A stretch of DNA of 45,111 nt. Source: Rhodospirillaceae bacterium (GTDB lineage: Bacteria; Pseudomonadota; Alphaproteobacteria; Rhodospirillales; Rhodospirillaceae). Positions 1 through 8,427 of this stretch are shown piece after piece. How positions within the stretch are numbered: position 1 is the stretch's first letter; each line of letters starts with the position of its first letter. The notes beneath the pieces are model-generated. The model ran no database searches. It worked only from the letters and a program-made list of their open reading frames with translations, and had not been told where the DNA came from. The position numbers were made by a program, and so were the translations under genes. The DNA lies in the NCBI GenBank assembly GCA_947476925.1, contig CANJSF010000027.1, positions 1 through 45,111 on the forward strand, written 5' to 3'.

Positions 1-47
1 GACACGAAGGGAAAAGATCAAACGCAAAACGATGAACGAGAGACGAC

Positions 48-70
48 GGCTGCATCAAAACGCTGCAGCC
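48..70. other. Small inverted repeat downstream of the secreted mini-ORF
   Basis: Seven-base arms (GGCTGCA at 48-54, TGCAGCC at 64-70) enclose a 9-base loop just beyond the stop of the reverse-strand small ORF at 77. It could act as a transcript 3' hairpin for that gene, but there is no T-run behind it on either strand, so a terminator call is weak. Confidence 0.25.
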
Positions 71-76
71 TGAACT

Positions 77-235
77 TCAACCCAGATGAGCCAAACTCTC
101 CGCTATTCTAAAACCTAACTCGTCCAGATTGTTCTGCCGACGTACAGCAGTAAATAAGGGCGCTTTGTCCTGCGCCTGCGTTGTCGTTAAGAGCCCCAAC
201 GTTAAACCCAGGGCTATCAGGGTGATGCGTATCAT
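77..235 (-). CDS. Small secreted protein of unknown function (52 aa)
   Basis: This short ORF has good gene signals. An ATG at 235 is preceded by GGAGAG at normal spacing. The product starts with a textbook Sec signal peptide (positive N-terminus MIR, hydrophobic stretch to about residue 17, TTTQAQ cleavage region). Only about 30 residues remain after cleavage (DKAPLFTAVRRQNNLDELG...), ending at TGA. It lies on the same strand as and just downstream of msrA (28 bases), so the two may be cotranscribed. I recognise no family. It may be a genuine mini-protein or the N-terminal remnant of a longer periplasmic protein cut by an early stop. Confidence 0.5.
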   Translation of the reverse strand: MIRITLIALGLTLGLLTTTQAQDKAPLFTAVRRQNNLDELGFRIAESLAHLG

Positions 236-263
236 GTGATCTCTCCGCTGGTTCAAAGCAACT

Positions 264-899
264 CTAACCCGGGCAACTCACGCCAGTGCCGCCTAGGCCG
301 CAATAGCCGCCTGGGTTTTTGGCCAAGTATTGCTGGTGGTAGTCCTCGGCAAAGTAAAATTCCGGCGCGTCAATGATTTCGGTGGTTACATCGCCGTAGC
401 CACTTTTGCCAAGTGCTTGCGCGTAGGCCAGCTTCGATGCCTCGGCCGCCTTTCGTTGCGCCTCTGAGTAGACATAAGCGCCCGAGCGATACTGTGTGCC
501 CACATCGTTGCCTTGGCGCATGCCTTGTGTCGGATTGTGGCCTTCCCAGAATCTTTTAAGCAAGGCATCGAACGATACCTTCTTGGGATCGAACACGATA
601 CGCACCACCTCGTTGTGTCCAGTCATGCCGCTGCACACCTCTTTGTAGGTGGCATTGGGTGTGTGGCCAGCGGCGTAGCCCACCTGTGTGGAGTACACCC
701 CCGGCATTTGCCAAAACAGTTTCTCAGCTCCCCAAAAACAGCCCAACCCAAACATCGCCATTTCAAAGCCGTCCGGGAACGGTGCGACCATTCGGTTGCC
801 ATTCACAAAGTGTGTCTCGGGCACGGGCATTTTCGTAGCGCGGCCGGGTAGGGCATCGGCTTTGGTCGGCATCGCGGGTTTGCTTCGCGTAAAAAACAT
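264..899 (-). CDS. msrA: Peptide-methionine (S)-S-oxide reductase MsrA
   Basis: It reduces the S-epimer of methionine sulfoxide in proteins and free methionine, using thioredoxin-type reductant. The 211-aa product contains the MsrA active-site motif GCFWG followed by [11 protein letters not shown]. It also has the conserved [18 protein letters not shown] and GHNEVV segments and, near the C-terminus, the YHQQYL and GGYCG elements, with cysteines suited to resolving the disulfide. The start at 899 (MFFTRSK) is chosen because a GGAG sits about 8 bases upstream; the frame is open a further 24 codons to 971 without a convincing ribosome site. The N-terminus of about 45 residues is longer than in minimal MsrA but shows no clear signal peptide. 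No msrB is nearby. Confidence 0.95.
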   Translation of the reverse strand: MFFTRSKPAMPTKADALPGRATKMPVPETHFVNGNRMVAPFPDGFEMAMFGLGCFWGAEKLFWQMPGVYSTQVGYAAGHTPNATYKEVCSGMTGHNEVVRIVFDPKKVSFDALLKRFWEGHNPTQGMRQGNDVGTQYRSGAYVYSEAQRKAAEASKLAYAQALGKSGYGDVTTEIIDAPEFYFAEDYHQQYLAKNPGGYCGLGGTGVSCPG

Positions 900-989
900 T
901 GTGAGCTCCAGTGTTGCTGGCTGAACCCTACACATAAGGCGCGCCAGCCTGATCTCAAAGCCGCCACGCAATCAAGAGTGCGTGTTGGC

Positions 990-1017
990 TTGAGTTCGAT
1001 TTTCAGGTCATTATAGG
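990..1017 (+). promoter_or_regulatory. Possible sigma70-type promoter for the FGE-like gene
   Basis: TTGAGT (990-995) and TATAGG (1012-1017) are separated by 16 bases, about 30 bases before the ATG at 1050. The match is moderate and not verified by any other signal. Confidence 0.3.
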
Positions 1018-1049
1018 TCCAATACCATTCATGATAAGGGCCAAGAGGC

Positions 1050-2024
1050 ATGGCGAAAATCAATTTCCTGCATTTGGCTGGCTTGCTCGTTGGCTTTGCC
1101 GGTGTACCTCAGGCCGCCGATGCCCCTCACCCCGGTGCATCCTTCAAGGATTGCCCGACATGCCCAGAGATGGTGGTGATCCCACCAGGCCAATTTATTA
1201 TGGGCTCGACCGTCGAGGAAACCACGCGCGAGGGCACGCCCGACCGCGACGCCGCCAACGAAAAGCCGCAGCACCCCGTGACCATCGCCAACGGCTTTGC
1301 GGTGATGAAGTTCGAGGTGACGCGCAAAGATTTTGCCGAGTTCGTCGGCGCCACCAAACGCGAGATGGCCGAGGGCTGCAAGATTTGGGACAAAGGTGCC
1401 AATGCGTGGGGCATTATGGACGCTGATGCCAATTGGAAAAATCCTGGCTTTCCACAGGCTAACAATCATCCTGTCGTGTGTGTGCAGTGGGCCGATGCGG
1501 TGGCTTACGCCGCGTGGATATCCCAGAAAGCGGGTCAAAAATATCGACTGCTGAGCGATGCTGAATTCGAGTGGATTTTGCGGGGCACGCCATCGGGCAA
1601 AGCGACCCAAACTGTGCGCTGGTGGGGTGATGATCGCAGCCAAGCCTGCACCTACGCTAATGTGTCAGACCTAACTAAGGCTGCTGCTCAAAAGCTACCG
1701 CCCGATCCCGCCACGACATTTCAATGCAAAGATGGTTTTGCCTACACTGCACCCGTGGGCTCGTTCAAACCCAATCCGCTGGGCGTGTATGACGCTTTTG
1801 GCAACGCGTGGGAGTGGGTACAAGATTGCTTTGCGCGCAGCTACGCCGATGCTCCCGGCGATGGCTCAGCTCGCGAAGATGGTGATTGTTCCGAGCGCGT
1901 GATTCGGGGCGGGTCGTGGCACGCCGATCCATGGTACATCCGTTCGGCCAAGCACGATTGGGCTCCGCCTGAACTGAACACGGCCAGGGTCGGTATCAGA
2001 CTCGCGCGCGACCTTGTCAAATAA
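1050..2024 (+). CDS. Secreted FGE/SUMF1-fold protein without the catalytic cysteine pair
   Basis: The 324-residue product has an N-terminal signal peptide (MAKINFLHLAGLLVGFAGVPQAADA). A formylglycine-generating-enzyme (SUMF1/FGE-sulfatase) domain spans roughly residues 38-322. Hallmarks are MVVIPPGQFIMGS near the start, NHPVVCVQWADAVAYAAW, the YDAFGNAWEWVQDCF segment and the terminal VIRGGSW...RVGIRLAR. In genuine FGEs two cysteines after the RGGSW motif bind copper and catalyse oxidation. Here that stretch reads WHADPWYIRSAKHDWAPP with no cysteine, so sulfatase activation is unlikely. The fold is also used in non-catalytic or otherwise specialised envelope proteins. AAGAGG precedes the ATG. 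The stop abuts the stop of the convergent serine hydrolase gene. Confidence 0.85.
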   Translation: MAKINFLHLAGLLVGFAGVPQAADAPHPGASFKDCPTCPEMVVIPPGQFIMGSTVEETTREGTPDRDAANEKPQHPVTIANGFAVMKFEVTRKDFAEFVGATKREMAEGCKIWDKGANAWGIMDADANWKNPGFPQANNHPVVCVQWADAVAYAAWISQKAGQKYRLLSDAEFEWILRGTPSGKATQTVRWWGDDRSQACTYANVSDLTKAAAQKLPPDPATTFQCKDGFAYTAPVGSFKPNPLGVYDAFGNAWEWVQDCFARSYADAPGDGSAREDGDCSERVIRGGSWHADPWYIRSAKHDWAPPELNTARVGIRLARDLVK

Positions 2025-3206
2025 TTACAGCGTAGGTTTGGCCGCGCGCAGAACACGAATGACAGCGTTGGGCAAAGCCGAATCATCCCAGTCTGGCCGC
2101 GCCTTTCCCTGACGCACAATGACCAGATTTTCAGCACGGCTCACGTACACGCGCTGACCACCAAACCCATCAAAGAAGAAGATGTCGGGATCGACCCATT
2201 CTTCAGCGGCGGGAACGAATGCCCCCTGTTTTGCCGCATTATACCACCGTTGCTTCACATAGGGGCTGGCGCGCCACACCTGCAGGCCGTAGTTGGGATT
2301 TGGCGTCGAAGGCGCGACCATTTTTTCGACCCACTCGGCGGGCACAACTTGACGGCCCTCAAACTGCCCGCCGTCTTTGAGCAAAATGCCGATCCGCAAC
2401 CAATCTTCCGTGCGCGCCATTAAAGTGCTGGCTGTACGCGGCATACCGCCTGCTTTGTCCAGCCACACATAAGCGTCTTTGGCGCCAATGGGCTTCCAGA
2501 TTTTTTCGGACAGATAATCGGCATAGCGACGCTTGGTGGCCGCCTCAATAATCATGCCGCCCAGTTGGCTATTTTGGTTGCGATAATCAAACACCGTTCC
2601 GGGCTCAGCGATCAAAGCGCGATCAAGTGTCATGGTACGCATAAACAGGCCCAGCGAAAAGCGCGAATTCGCACTCAGCACGCCGCCCTCTGTCGACAAT
2701 GGGGCTAGGCCCGTGGCCATATTAAGCACGTTGTGAATTGTAATTTTCCCGCGCGGATCATCTTTCCATTCGGGGATGTATTTGCCGATGGGGTCTTCAA
2801 GGCTTCCGACCAACCCTTCGGCAATGGCTGCTCCCATCAGCGTCGACATGACACTCTTGTGCATCGAGGCTGATTCGGCCCGTGTGTCGGGGCCACCGCC
2901 GTTAAAATACTTCTCGAAGATGACCTCATTGCCCTGCCAAATCATGAGGGAGTAGCCATCGTATTTTTCGTTTATGGCGATGGCCTCGCTAAAATCTAAA
3001 TCGGGCCGGCTGCCGACAGGGAGGGGTCGGTAGTCGCCAGGGACTTTTTCAATAGGTTCGCGCAAAGTTGTGATATCGGGCGGCGAGGCGAGTGGTGGGC
3101 CATAGGCTGCGTTGTATGCGAGCTTTGGCCATGGCCAGGTGAACGCGACAAAGCCGCCCACACCCAAAATGATCACCAATAAAACAACGCCAAATGCCTT
3201 TTTCAT
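2025..3206 (-). CDS. Membrane-anchored serine hydrolase, class C beta-lactamase family
   Basis: The product (393 aa) belongs to the beta-lactamase class C / penicillin-binding-protein-like serine hydrolases. It has an N-terminal hydrophobic anchor (residues about 4-23), the nucleophile motif S-M-H-K (Ser114, Lys117) and a Y-R-N second motif. Related proteins are esterases, D-aminopeptidases, or (like 6-aminohexanoate-dimer hydrolase) amidases, so the substrate cannot be read from sequence. The start at 3206 (MKKAFG) is supported by GGAGGGG about 6 bases upstream; the frame is open to 3284 but the extra residues have no ribosome site. The gene is divergent from the polysaccharide operon and convergent with the FGE-like gene (no spacer between the stops). 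Confidence 0.88.
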   Translation of the reverse strand: MKKAFGVVLLVIILGVGGFVAFTWPWPKLAYNAAYGPPLASPPDITTLREPIEKVPGDYRPLPVGSRPDLDFSEAIAINEKYDGYSLMIWQGNEVIFEKYFNGGGPDTRAESASMHKSVMSTLMGAAIAEGLVGSLEDPIGKYIPEWKDDPRGKITIHNVLNMATGLAPLSTEGGVLSANSRFSLGLFMRTMTLDRALIAEPGTVFDYRNQNSQLGGMIIEAATKRRYADYLSEKIWKPIGAKDAYVWLDKAGGMPRTASTLMARTEDWLRIGILLKDGGQFEGRQVVPAEWVEKMVAPSTPNPNYGLQVWRASPYVKQRWYNAAKQGAFVPAAEEWVDPDIFFFDGFGGQRVYVSRAENLVIVRQGKARPDWDDSALPNAVIRVLRAAKPTL

Positions 3207-3229
3207 GCCGCCCCTCCCTGTTTGAACCT

Positions 3230-3257
3230 TTGCGTCTCCATCATGCTCTTTTATAAT
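3230..3257 (+). promoter_or_regulatory. Promoter of the rhamnose/ABC-exporter operon
   Basis: A perfect TATAAT (3252-3257) lies 16 bases after TTGCGT (3230-3235), predicting transcription from about 3264 and a leader of about 26 bases before the ATG at 3290. It sits in the only gap before a run of closely packed same-strand genes, so it is the likely operon promoter. Confidence 0.6.
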
Positions 3258-3289
3258 GCAGGTCACGCCGTCCTCATTCAACAACAGTC

Positions 3290-4228
3290 ATGACAACCAC
3301 AGCGCAGGCACCTTCTGTCGCCATTCTGCTTTGCACCCACAATGGCCAGCAGTTCTTGCCCGAGCAGCTCGACTCCATTGCGCGGCAAACCCACGTCCAT
3401 TGGACGGTCTGGGCATCGGACGACAATTCAACCGATACCACACGCGAGATCTTGGAACATTACCGCGCAACTTGGGGGGCTGATAAACTGAAGATCCTCA
3501 GCGGGCCGTGTGCAGGATCATCGGCGAATTTTCTCTCATTGGTTTGCAATAGCGACATTTCGGCTGACTACTTTTCCTACGCGGACCAAGACGATATTTG
3601 GGAGCCCCATAAGTTGGCGCGCTCCATTGTGCATTTGGCCTCAACGTCGCCAGCCATTCCCGCGCTCTATGCCTCGCGGACCATGCTCATTGATAATGCC
3701 GGTCATGAGATGGGCTTGTCAGGCTTGCGAACCCGTCCGCCCAGCTTCAAAAATGCGCTTGTGCAAAACATTGCCGGTGGCAACACGATGGTTTTTAACA
3801 AAGCCGCACGTGACGTTTTGCTGAGTGGTGGCGCTAAGGTTCGCGTGGTTGTCCACGACTGGTGGACGTATATGGCTGTCAGCGGTGCTGGCGGTGTAGT
3901 CATCAACGACCCGGCGCCTTCGCTGAAATACCGCCAGCACGAAGGCAATCAAATTGGCTCAAATCATGGCTTGGCGGCCCGCATTGTGAGGGCCATTCGG
4001 CTACTCCAGGGCGGATTTCGTCAGTGGACCGATATCAATATGAACGCGCTGCCAGCCATTGAATCCCACCTCACGCCTGAGAATCGCCAGGCTTTCCGTC
4101 AATTTTGCGCCATTCGGGCCGCCCCCCTCGTGCCGCGGTTGATTGGTCTGTTCAGGTCTGGCATTTACCGCCAAACAACACTCGACAACCTCGGCCTATA
4201 TCTCGCCGCGGCATTGAACAGGCTTTAA
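3290..4228 (+). CDS. Family 2 glycosyltransferase, probably rhamnosyltransferase-like
   Basis: This 312-aa GT2 (GT-A fold) enzyme would transfer a sugar from a nucleotide donor to a growing surface glycan at the cytoplasmic face. Visible elements are the N-terminal ILLCTHNGQQFLPEQLDSI nucleotide-binding strand, the ASDDNSTD motif, and FSYADQDDIWEPHK, the DxD-type metal site with the DQDDIW signature common in rhamnosyltransferases. It has no membrane segment. It is the first gene of the operon and ends 4 bases before rmlB. Together with the dTDP-rhamnose genes this suggests a rhamnosyl donor, which is inference from context. Confidence 0.85.
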   Translation: MTTTAQAPSVAILLCTHNGQQFLPEQLDSIARQTHVHWTVWASDDNSTDTTREILEHYRATWGADKLKILSGPCAGSSANFLSLVCNSDISADYFSYADQDDIWEPHKLARSIVHLASTSPAIPALYASRTMLIDNAGHEMGLSGLRTRPPSFKNALVQNIAGGNTMVFNKAARDVLLSGGAKVRVVVHDWWTYMAVSGAGGVVINDPAPSLKYRQHEGNQIGSNHGLAARIVRAIRLLQGGFRQWTDINMNALPAIESHLTPENRQAFRQFCAIRAAPLVPRLIGLFRSGIYRQTTLDNLGLYLAAALNRL

Positions 4229-4232
4229 GCGT

Positions 4233-5291
4233 ATGACCATTCTTGTCACGGGCGGCGCAGGTTTTATCGGCGCCAATTTTGTTATTGATTGGCTTGCTGC
4301 GGGTCTTGAGCCCATCGTCAATCTCGACAAACTCACCTACGCGGGGAACCTTGAAAACCTTTCTTCGTTGAAGGGCAATAGCAGCCACGTCTTTGTGCGT
4401 GGTGACATTTGCGACCAGGGCTTGGTTGAGAAGTTGCTGGCTGAGCACAAGCCGCGAGCGCTGATTAACTTCGCCGCCGAATCCCATGTCGACCGCTCGA
4501 TCCACGCGCCTGAAGATTTCATTCAAACAAACATCATTGGCACGTTTCGGCTGCTCGAGGCCGTCCGCGCCCATGTTGGCGCAATATCCGATGCCGAAAA
4601 GGCGGCTTTTCGTTTTCTTCATGTCTCGACAGATGAAGTTTATGGCTCGCTCTTGCCGACCGACCCCGCTTTTGCTGAAACAAAAAGGTACGAGCCCAAC
4701 AGTCCTTATTCAGCCTCGAAGGCGGCGTCTGACCATTTGGTGCGGGCGTACCATCATACCTATCACCTGCCGGTATTGACGACGAATTGCTCGAATAATT
4801 ATGGGCCATATCAATTTCCTGAAAAACTCATCCCACTGATTATTCATAACGCGCTCGCGGGCAAACCTTTACCCATCTATGGCGATGGGCAACAGATCCG
4901 CGATTGGCTATATGTCGGCGATCATTGCAGCGCCATTCGCGCAGTGTTGGAGCGTGGTCGCTTAGGCGAAGTTTATAACATTGGCGGCAATAACGAACGC
5001 GCCAATCTGGATACGGTCAAATCGTTGTGTGCGATTCTGGACGGGGCCAAGCCACGCGCCGATGGAAAAAAATATGCCGAGCAAATGACGTTCGTGAAAG
5101 ACCGCCCAGGTCATGATCGCCGCTACGCCATTGACGCTTGCAAAATTGCCAACGAAATCGGATGGCGGCCCTCCGAAACACCCGACAGTGGGTTTGGCAA
5201 AACCGTCAAATGGTATTTGGATAACGATGCTTGGGTAAAAAATGTGACCAGCGGGACATACCGCGCCTGGGTCACCAAGCAATACCAGTGA
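4233..5291 (+). CDS. rfbB: dTDP-glucose 4,6-dehydratase RmlB
   Basis: It catalyses the second step of dTDP-L-rhamnose synthesis, converting dTDP-glucose to dTDP-4-keto-6-deoxyglucose with bound NAD+. The 352-aa extended SDR shows the Rossmann motif [11 protein letters not shown] at residue 6, the HVSTDEVYGSL segment and the catalytic YSASKAASDHLV (Tyr-x-x-x-Lys). It also has NCSNNYGPYQFPEKLIPL and RDWLYVGDHCSAI, all diagnostic for RmlB. Length is typical. It is followed after 10 bases by rmlD, giving gene order rmlB-D-A-C. Confidence 0.96.
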   Translation: MTILVTGGAGFIGANFVIDWLAAGLEPIVNLDKLTYAGNLENLSSLKGNSSHVFVRGDICDQGLVEKLLAEHKPRALINFAAESHVDRSIHAPEDFIQTNIIGTFRLLEAVRAHVGAISDAEKAAFRFLHVSTDEVYGSLLPTDPAFAETKRYEPNSPYSASKAASDHLVRAYHHTYHLPVLTTNCSNNYGPYQFPEKLIPLIIHNALAGKPLPIYGDGQQIRDWLYVGDHCSAIRAVLERGRLGEVYNIGGNNERANLDTVKSLCAILDGAKPRADGKKYAEQMTFVKDRPGHDRRYAIDACKIANEIGWRPSETPDSGFGKTVKWYLDNDAWVKNVTSGTYRAWVTKQYQ

Positions 5292-5301
5292 AGTCCCCAA
5301 G

Positions 5302-6180
5302 ATGAAGATCTTGCTTCTGGGTGCTCATGGTCAAGTCGGTTGGGAGGTTGCACGAGCACTCACCTCGCAAGATGTGCTGACCTATGGACGCGCCCAAGCT
5401 GACCTTTCCGACCTTGAGGGCTTGCGTGGTGTTGTGCAACGCGCCAACGCTAACATCATTATCAATGCCGCCGCTTATACCGCCGTCGACAAAGCCGAGA
5501 CCGAGCGCGATATGGCCGAGCGCATCAACCACGACGCTGTTGCGGTTTTGGCCGCCCACGCCAAACAAACAAACGCTCTTCTGATCCATTACTCGACGGA
5601 CTATGTATTCGACGGTGCCAAGCCCCAACCTTATGTCGAGATCGATGCGCCCAATCCGATCAGCGTCTACGGAGCGACTAAGCTGCGCGGCGAGCATGCG
5701 ATAGCCGCTAGCGGCTGCCACCACATTATTTTTCGCACCAGTTGGGTATATGCCGCCCGCGGCCATAACTTTATCAAAACCATTCTGCGGTTGGCCCAAG
5801 AACGCGAAGAACTCAAGGTCGTGGCGGACCAAGTGGGGGCACCTACCAGTGCTGCTTTGATCGCTCAGGTAACCGCCCAAGCCCTCAGCAACCCAGCATT
5901 ATCGGGGACCTATCATCTTACGGCGTCCGGCGAGACCACGTGGCATGGGCTGGCCGTGGCGGCCTTGGCTGAGGCTCGGCGCTTGGGTTTGGCCCTCAAG
6001 GCCGGGCCAAACCAGGTCAAGCGTATTTCGACGACGGACTATCCCACGCCTGCCAAGCGGCCTGCCAATTCCCGTTTGAATACGGATAAGCTAAGAACAG
6101 CGCTGCGGCTGGCATTGCCGGCCTGGGAAGATCATGTGCGTCGCGTTGTTGGCGCACTCGTTAACGAGAGCAAGACATAA
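5302..6180 (+). CDS. rfbD: dTDP-4-dehydrorhamnose reductase RmlD
   Basis: It reduces dTDP-4-keto-L-rhamnose to dTDP-L-rhamnose with NAD(P)H, the last step of the pathway. The 292-residue protein has [20 protein letters not shown] at the N-terminus (Rossmann), [22 protein letters not shown] and the catalytic YGATKLRGE, all typical of RmlD. RTSWVY and the QVGAPTSAA element also match. It sits between rmlB and rmlA with 2 bases to the next start, consistent with coupled translation. Confidence 0.95.
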   Translation: MKILLLGAHGQVGWEVARALTSQDVLTYGRAQADLSDLEGLRGVVQRANANIIINAAAYTAVDKAETERDMAERINHDAVAVLAAHAKQTNALLIHYSTDYVFDGAKPQPYVEIDAPNPISVYGATKLRGEHAIAASGCHHIIFRTSWVYAARGHNFIKTILRLAQEREELKVVADQVGAPTSAALIAQVTAQALSNPALSGTYHLTASGETTWHGLAVAALAEARRLGLALKAGPNQVKRISTTDYPTPAKRPANSRLNTDKLRTALRLALPAWEDHVRRVVGALVNESKT

Positions 6181-6182
6181 GA

Positions 6183-7064
6183 ATGGCACGTAAAGGCATA
6201 ATTTTGGCGGGTGGCGCAGGCACGCGCTTGCATCCGGCCACGTTGGCGGTTTCCAAACAGCTGCTACCGGTATTCGACAAGCCCATGATTTACTATCCGC
6301 TGAGCACGTTGATGTTGGCAGGAATTCGCGATGTGCTGATTATTTCTACGCCGCAAGACACCCCGCGTTTCGAGCAGTTGTTGGGTTCTGGCGCGCAGTG
6401 GGGCATGACCTTCACCTACGCCGTGCAACCCTCTCCCGATGGCTTGGCGCAAGCTTTCATCATCGGTGAAAAATTCATCGGCAACGATTTGTCGGCACTC
6501 ATCCTGGGTGACAACATATATTACGGGCATCAATTTCCAGAATTATTGGACTCTGCTAATGCCCGGACGTCAGGATCCACCGTGTTTGCATATCACGTCC
6601 ATGACCCTGAAAGGTATGGCGTGGTGGAGTTCGATGACAACGGCAAGGCCATTAGCATTGAAGAAAAACCCCAATCGCCGAAGTCCAGTTACGCCGTCAC
6701 GGGCCTTTACTTTTATGACACAAGTGTCGTGTCGCTGGCGAAGTCGCTCAAACCATCCAAACGCGGAGAGTTAGAGATTACCGATCTCAATCGGCTATAT
6801 TTGGCGCAAGGCAATTTGTCGGTCGAAATCATGGGCCGTGGTTATGCATGGCTCGATACCGGCACGCACGAATCATTGCTCGAAGCCGGGCAGTTCATCG
6901 CCACTCTTGAGCGCCGCCAAGGGCTAAAGGTTGCCTGCCCTGAGGAAATTGCTTTTCGCAACAAGTGGATTGATGCGCTTCAGCTCGAAAAACTTGGGAA
7001 AGCTTTGGCCAAGAACGACTATGGCCAGTATTTGCTGCGGCTGCTGAGCGAGCGGCTATTCTGA
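6183..7064 (+). CDS. rfbA: Glucose-1-phosphate thymidylyltransferase RmlA
   Basis: It makes dTDP-glucose from dTTP and glucose-1-phosphate, the committed step of dTDP-rhamnose synthesis, and is usually feedback-inhibited by the end product. The 293-aa sequence carries the nucleotidyltransferase signature [16 protein letters not shown], the [18 protein letters not shown] segment, [12 protein letters not shown] and GLYFYD, and the C-terminal extension typical of the long RmlA class. The stop overlaps the rmlC start (TGATG). Confidence 0.96.
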   Translation: MARKGIILAGGAGTRLHPATLAVSKQLLPVFDKPMIYYPLSTLMLAGIRDVLIISTPQDTPRFEQLLGSGAQWGMTFTYAVQPSPDGLAQAFIIGEKFIGNDLSALILGDNIYYGHQFPELLDSANARTSGSTVFAYHVHDPERYGVVEFDDNGKAISIEEKPQSPKSSYAVTGLYFYDTSVVSLAKSLKPSKRGELEITDLNRLYLAQGNLSVEIMGRGYAWLDTGTHESLLEAGQFIATLERRQGLKVACPEEIAFRNKWIDALQLEKLGKALAKNDYGQYLLRLLSERLF

Positions 7065-7609
7065 TGAGCGTCACGCCCCTTCGCATTCCCGACGTGCTAG
7101 TATTAGAGCCGAAGGTTTTTGGCGATGATCGCGGCTTTTTCTTTGAAAGCTTCAATCAAAAAGTATTTGCCCAAACCACAGGCGTGACGTCTTCGTTTGT
7201 CCAAGACAATCATTCCAGGTCTATTCAAGGTGTGCTGCGTGGGTTGCATTACCAAATCAAGCAGCCGCAGGGAAAACTCGTGCGAGCGGTTTCGGGCGAA
7301 ATCTTCGACGTCGCAGTTGACGTTCGCAAATCTTCGCCGACATATGGGCAATGGGTGGGTGAGCGGTTGTCGGCCGAAAATAAAAAGCAAATGTGGGTGC
7401 CAGTTGGCTTTGCCCATGGGTTCTTGGTGATCTCGCCTACGGCGGAAGTGCTTTATAAAACAACCGACTACTACGCGCCTGAGTTCGAGCGTTCAATTGC
7501 CTGGAATGACCCCACCTTAAGTGTCACTTGGCCCATCACTGGCGAGCCCTCGCTATCGGCAAAAGACAAGCAAGGCGCAAGTTTCGCAGCAGCCGAAGTT
7601 TTTAACTGA
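7064..7609 (+). CDS. rfbC: dTDP-4-dehydrorhamnose 3,5-epimerase RmlC
   Basis: It epimerises C3 and C5 of dTDP-4-keto-6-deoxyglucose to the L-rhamno form. The 181-residue cupin shows the start pattern IPDVLVLEPKVFGDDRGFFFESF, the catalytic-His region QDNHSRSIQGVLRGLHYQ, and FDVAVDVRKSSPTYG. WVPVGFAHGFLVIS and the YKTTDYY motif complete the match. Stop and start overlap with both neighbours (TGATG on each side), so the four rml genes and the exporter form one tightly coupled operon. Confidence 0.95.
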   Translation: MSVTPLRIPDVLVLEPKVFGDDRGFFFESFNQKVFAQTTGVTSSFVQDNHSRSIQGVLRGLHYQIKQPQGKLVRAVSGEIFDVAVDVRKSSPTYGQWVGERLSAENKKQMWVPVGFAHGFLVISPTAEVLYKTTDYYAPEFERSIAWNDPTLSVTWPITGEPSLSAKDKQGASFAAAEVFN

Positions 7610-8427
7610 TGGCGCATTTTTCCATCTCACCGACGGAGATGGCTGGCAGTCTGTGGCGCAACCGTAATCTAGTGGTGCTGCTGATCGCTCGCGAAGTTGC
7701 CGGGCGATATCGCGGCTCCGTCTTTGGTTTGGTGTGGTCGTTCTTCCATCCACTGCTGATGCTCGCTGTTTATACCTTTGTCTTTAGCGTGGTGTTCCAA
7801 GCGCGATGGGGTGGGCAGGGGGAGTCGAAGTTTGAGTTCGCTCTCGTCCTATTTGCAGGTTTGATGGTCTATTCGTTGTTTGCGGAATGTTTGAACCGCG
7901 CGCCAAGCTTGATTCTGAGCAATGTGAACTACGTCAAAAAAGTTATCTTCCCGCTGGAAGTATTGCCGTGGGTGACGCTCGGCGCTGCCCTGTTTCATCT
8001 GGCCATCAGCTTGGTTGTTTGGTTTGCGGCATTTCTGCTGCTGTTTGGCAAAGCGCATGTCACGGTACTTTTGTTGCCGGTCGTTCTGTTGCCCTTGATA
8101 TTGCTGACGCAGGGGCTGTCATGGTTTCTGGCGGCACTTGGCGTTTACGTGCGCGATGTCACCCAAGTGGTTGGCGTGCTGACGTCGATGCTGATGTTCC
8201 TAACGCCGATTTTTTACCCGCTCGAGATTCTTCCGAAGCAGTTTCAATTTTGGCTGTCATTCAATCCGCTCACTTCAGTGATTGGCTGGGTGCGCGACAT
8301 TTTAATGTGGAACCGCATCCCCGATTGGCAAACTTTCGGGTTGCTTACGCTCGGTGCATTTGTCGTGGCGTGGTTAGGTTTTGCCTGGTTTCAGAAGACC
8401 CGCAAAGGGTTTGCCGATGTCCTCTGA
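7609..8427 (+). CDS. wzm: ABC-2 type polysaccharide export permease (Wzm-like)
   Basis: This is the inner-membrane subunit that, with the following ATPase, would move a finished lipid-linked glycan to the periplasmic side. The 272-aa product shows the ABC-2 polysaccharide permease pattern: an N-terminal amphipathic LLIAREVAGRYRGSVFG, then about six hydrophobic segments. It also has the LPWVTLGAALFHL region and a C-terminal FLTPIFYPLEILP followed by NPLTSVIGWVRD. The gene symbol reflects family and context. Its end overlaps the ATPase start by 11 bases. Confidence 0.9.
   Translation: MAHFSISPTEMAGSLWRNRNLVVLLIAREVAGRYRGSVFGLVWSFFHPLLMLAVYTFVFSVVFQARWGGQGESKFEFALVLFAGLMVYSLFAECLNRAPSLILSNVNYVKKVIFPLEVLPWVTLGAALFHLAISLVVWFAAFLLLFGKAHVTVLLLPVVLLPLILLTQGLSWFLAALGVYVRDVTQVVGVLTSMLMFLTPIFYPLEILPKQFQFWLSFNPLTSVIGWVRDILMWNRIPDWQTFGLLTLGAFVVAWLGFAWFQKTRKGFADVL

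Noticed and set aside
1029-1643. Long antisense open frame over the FGE-like gene
   Set aside because: It is a shadow of a clearly recognisable gene and has no domain or ribosome site of its own.
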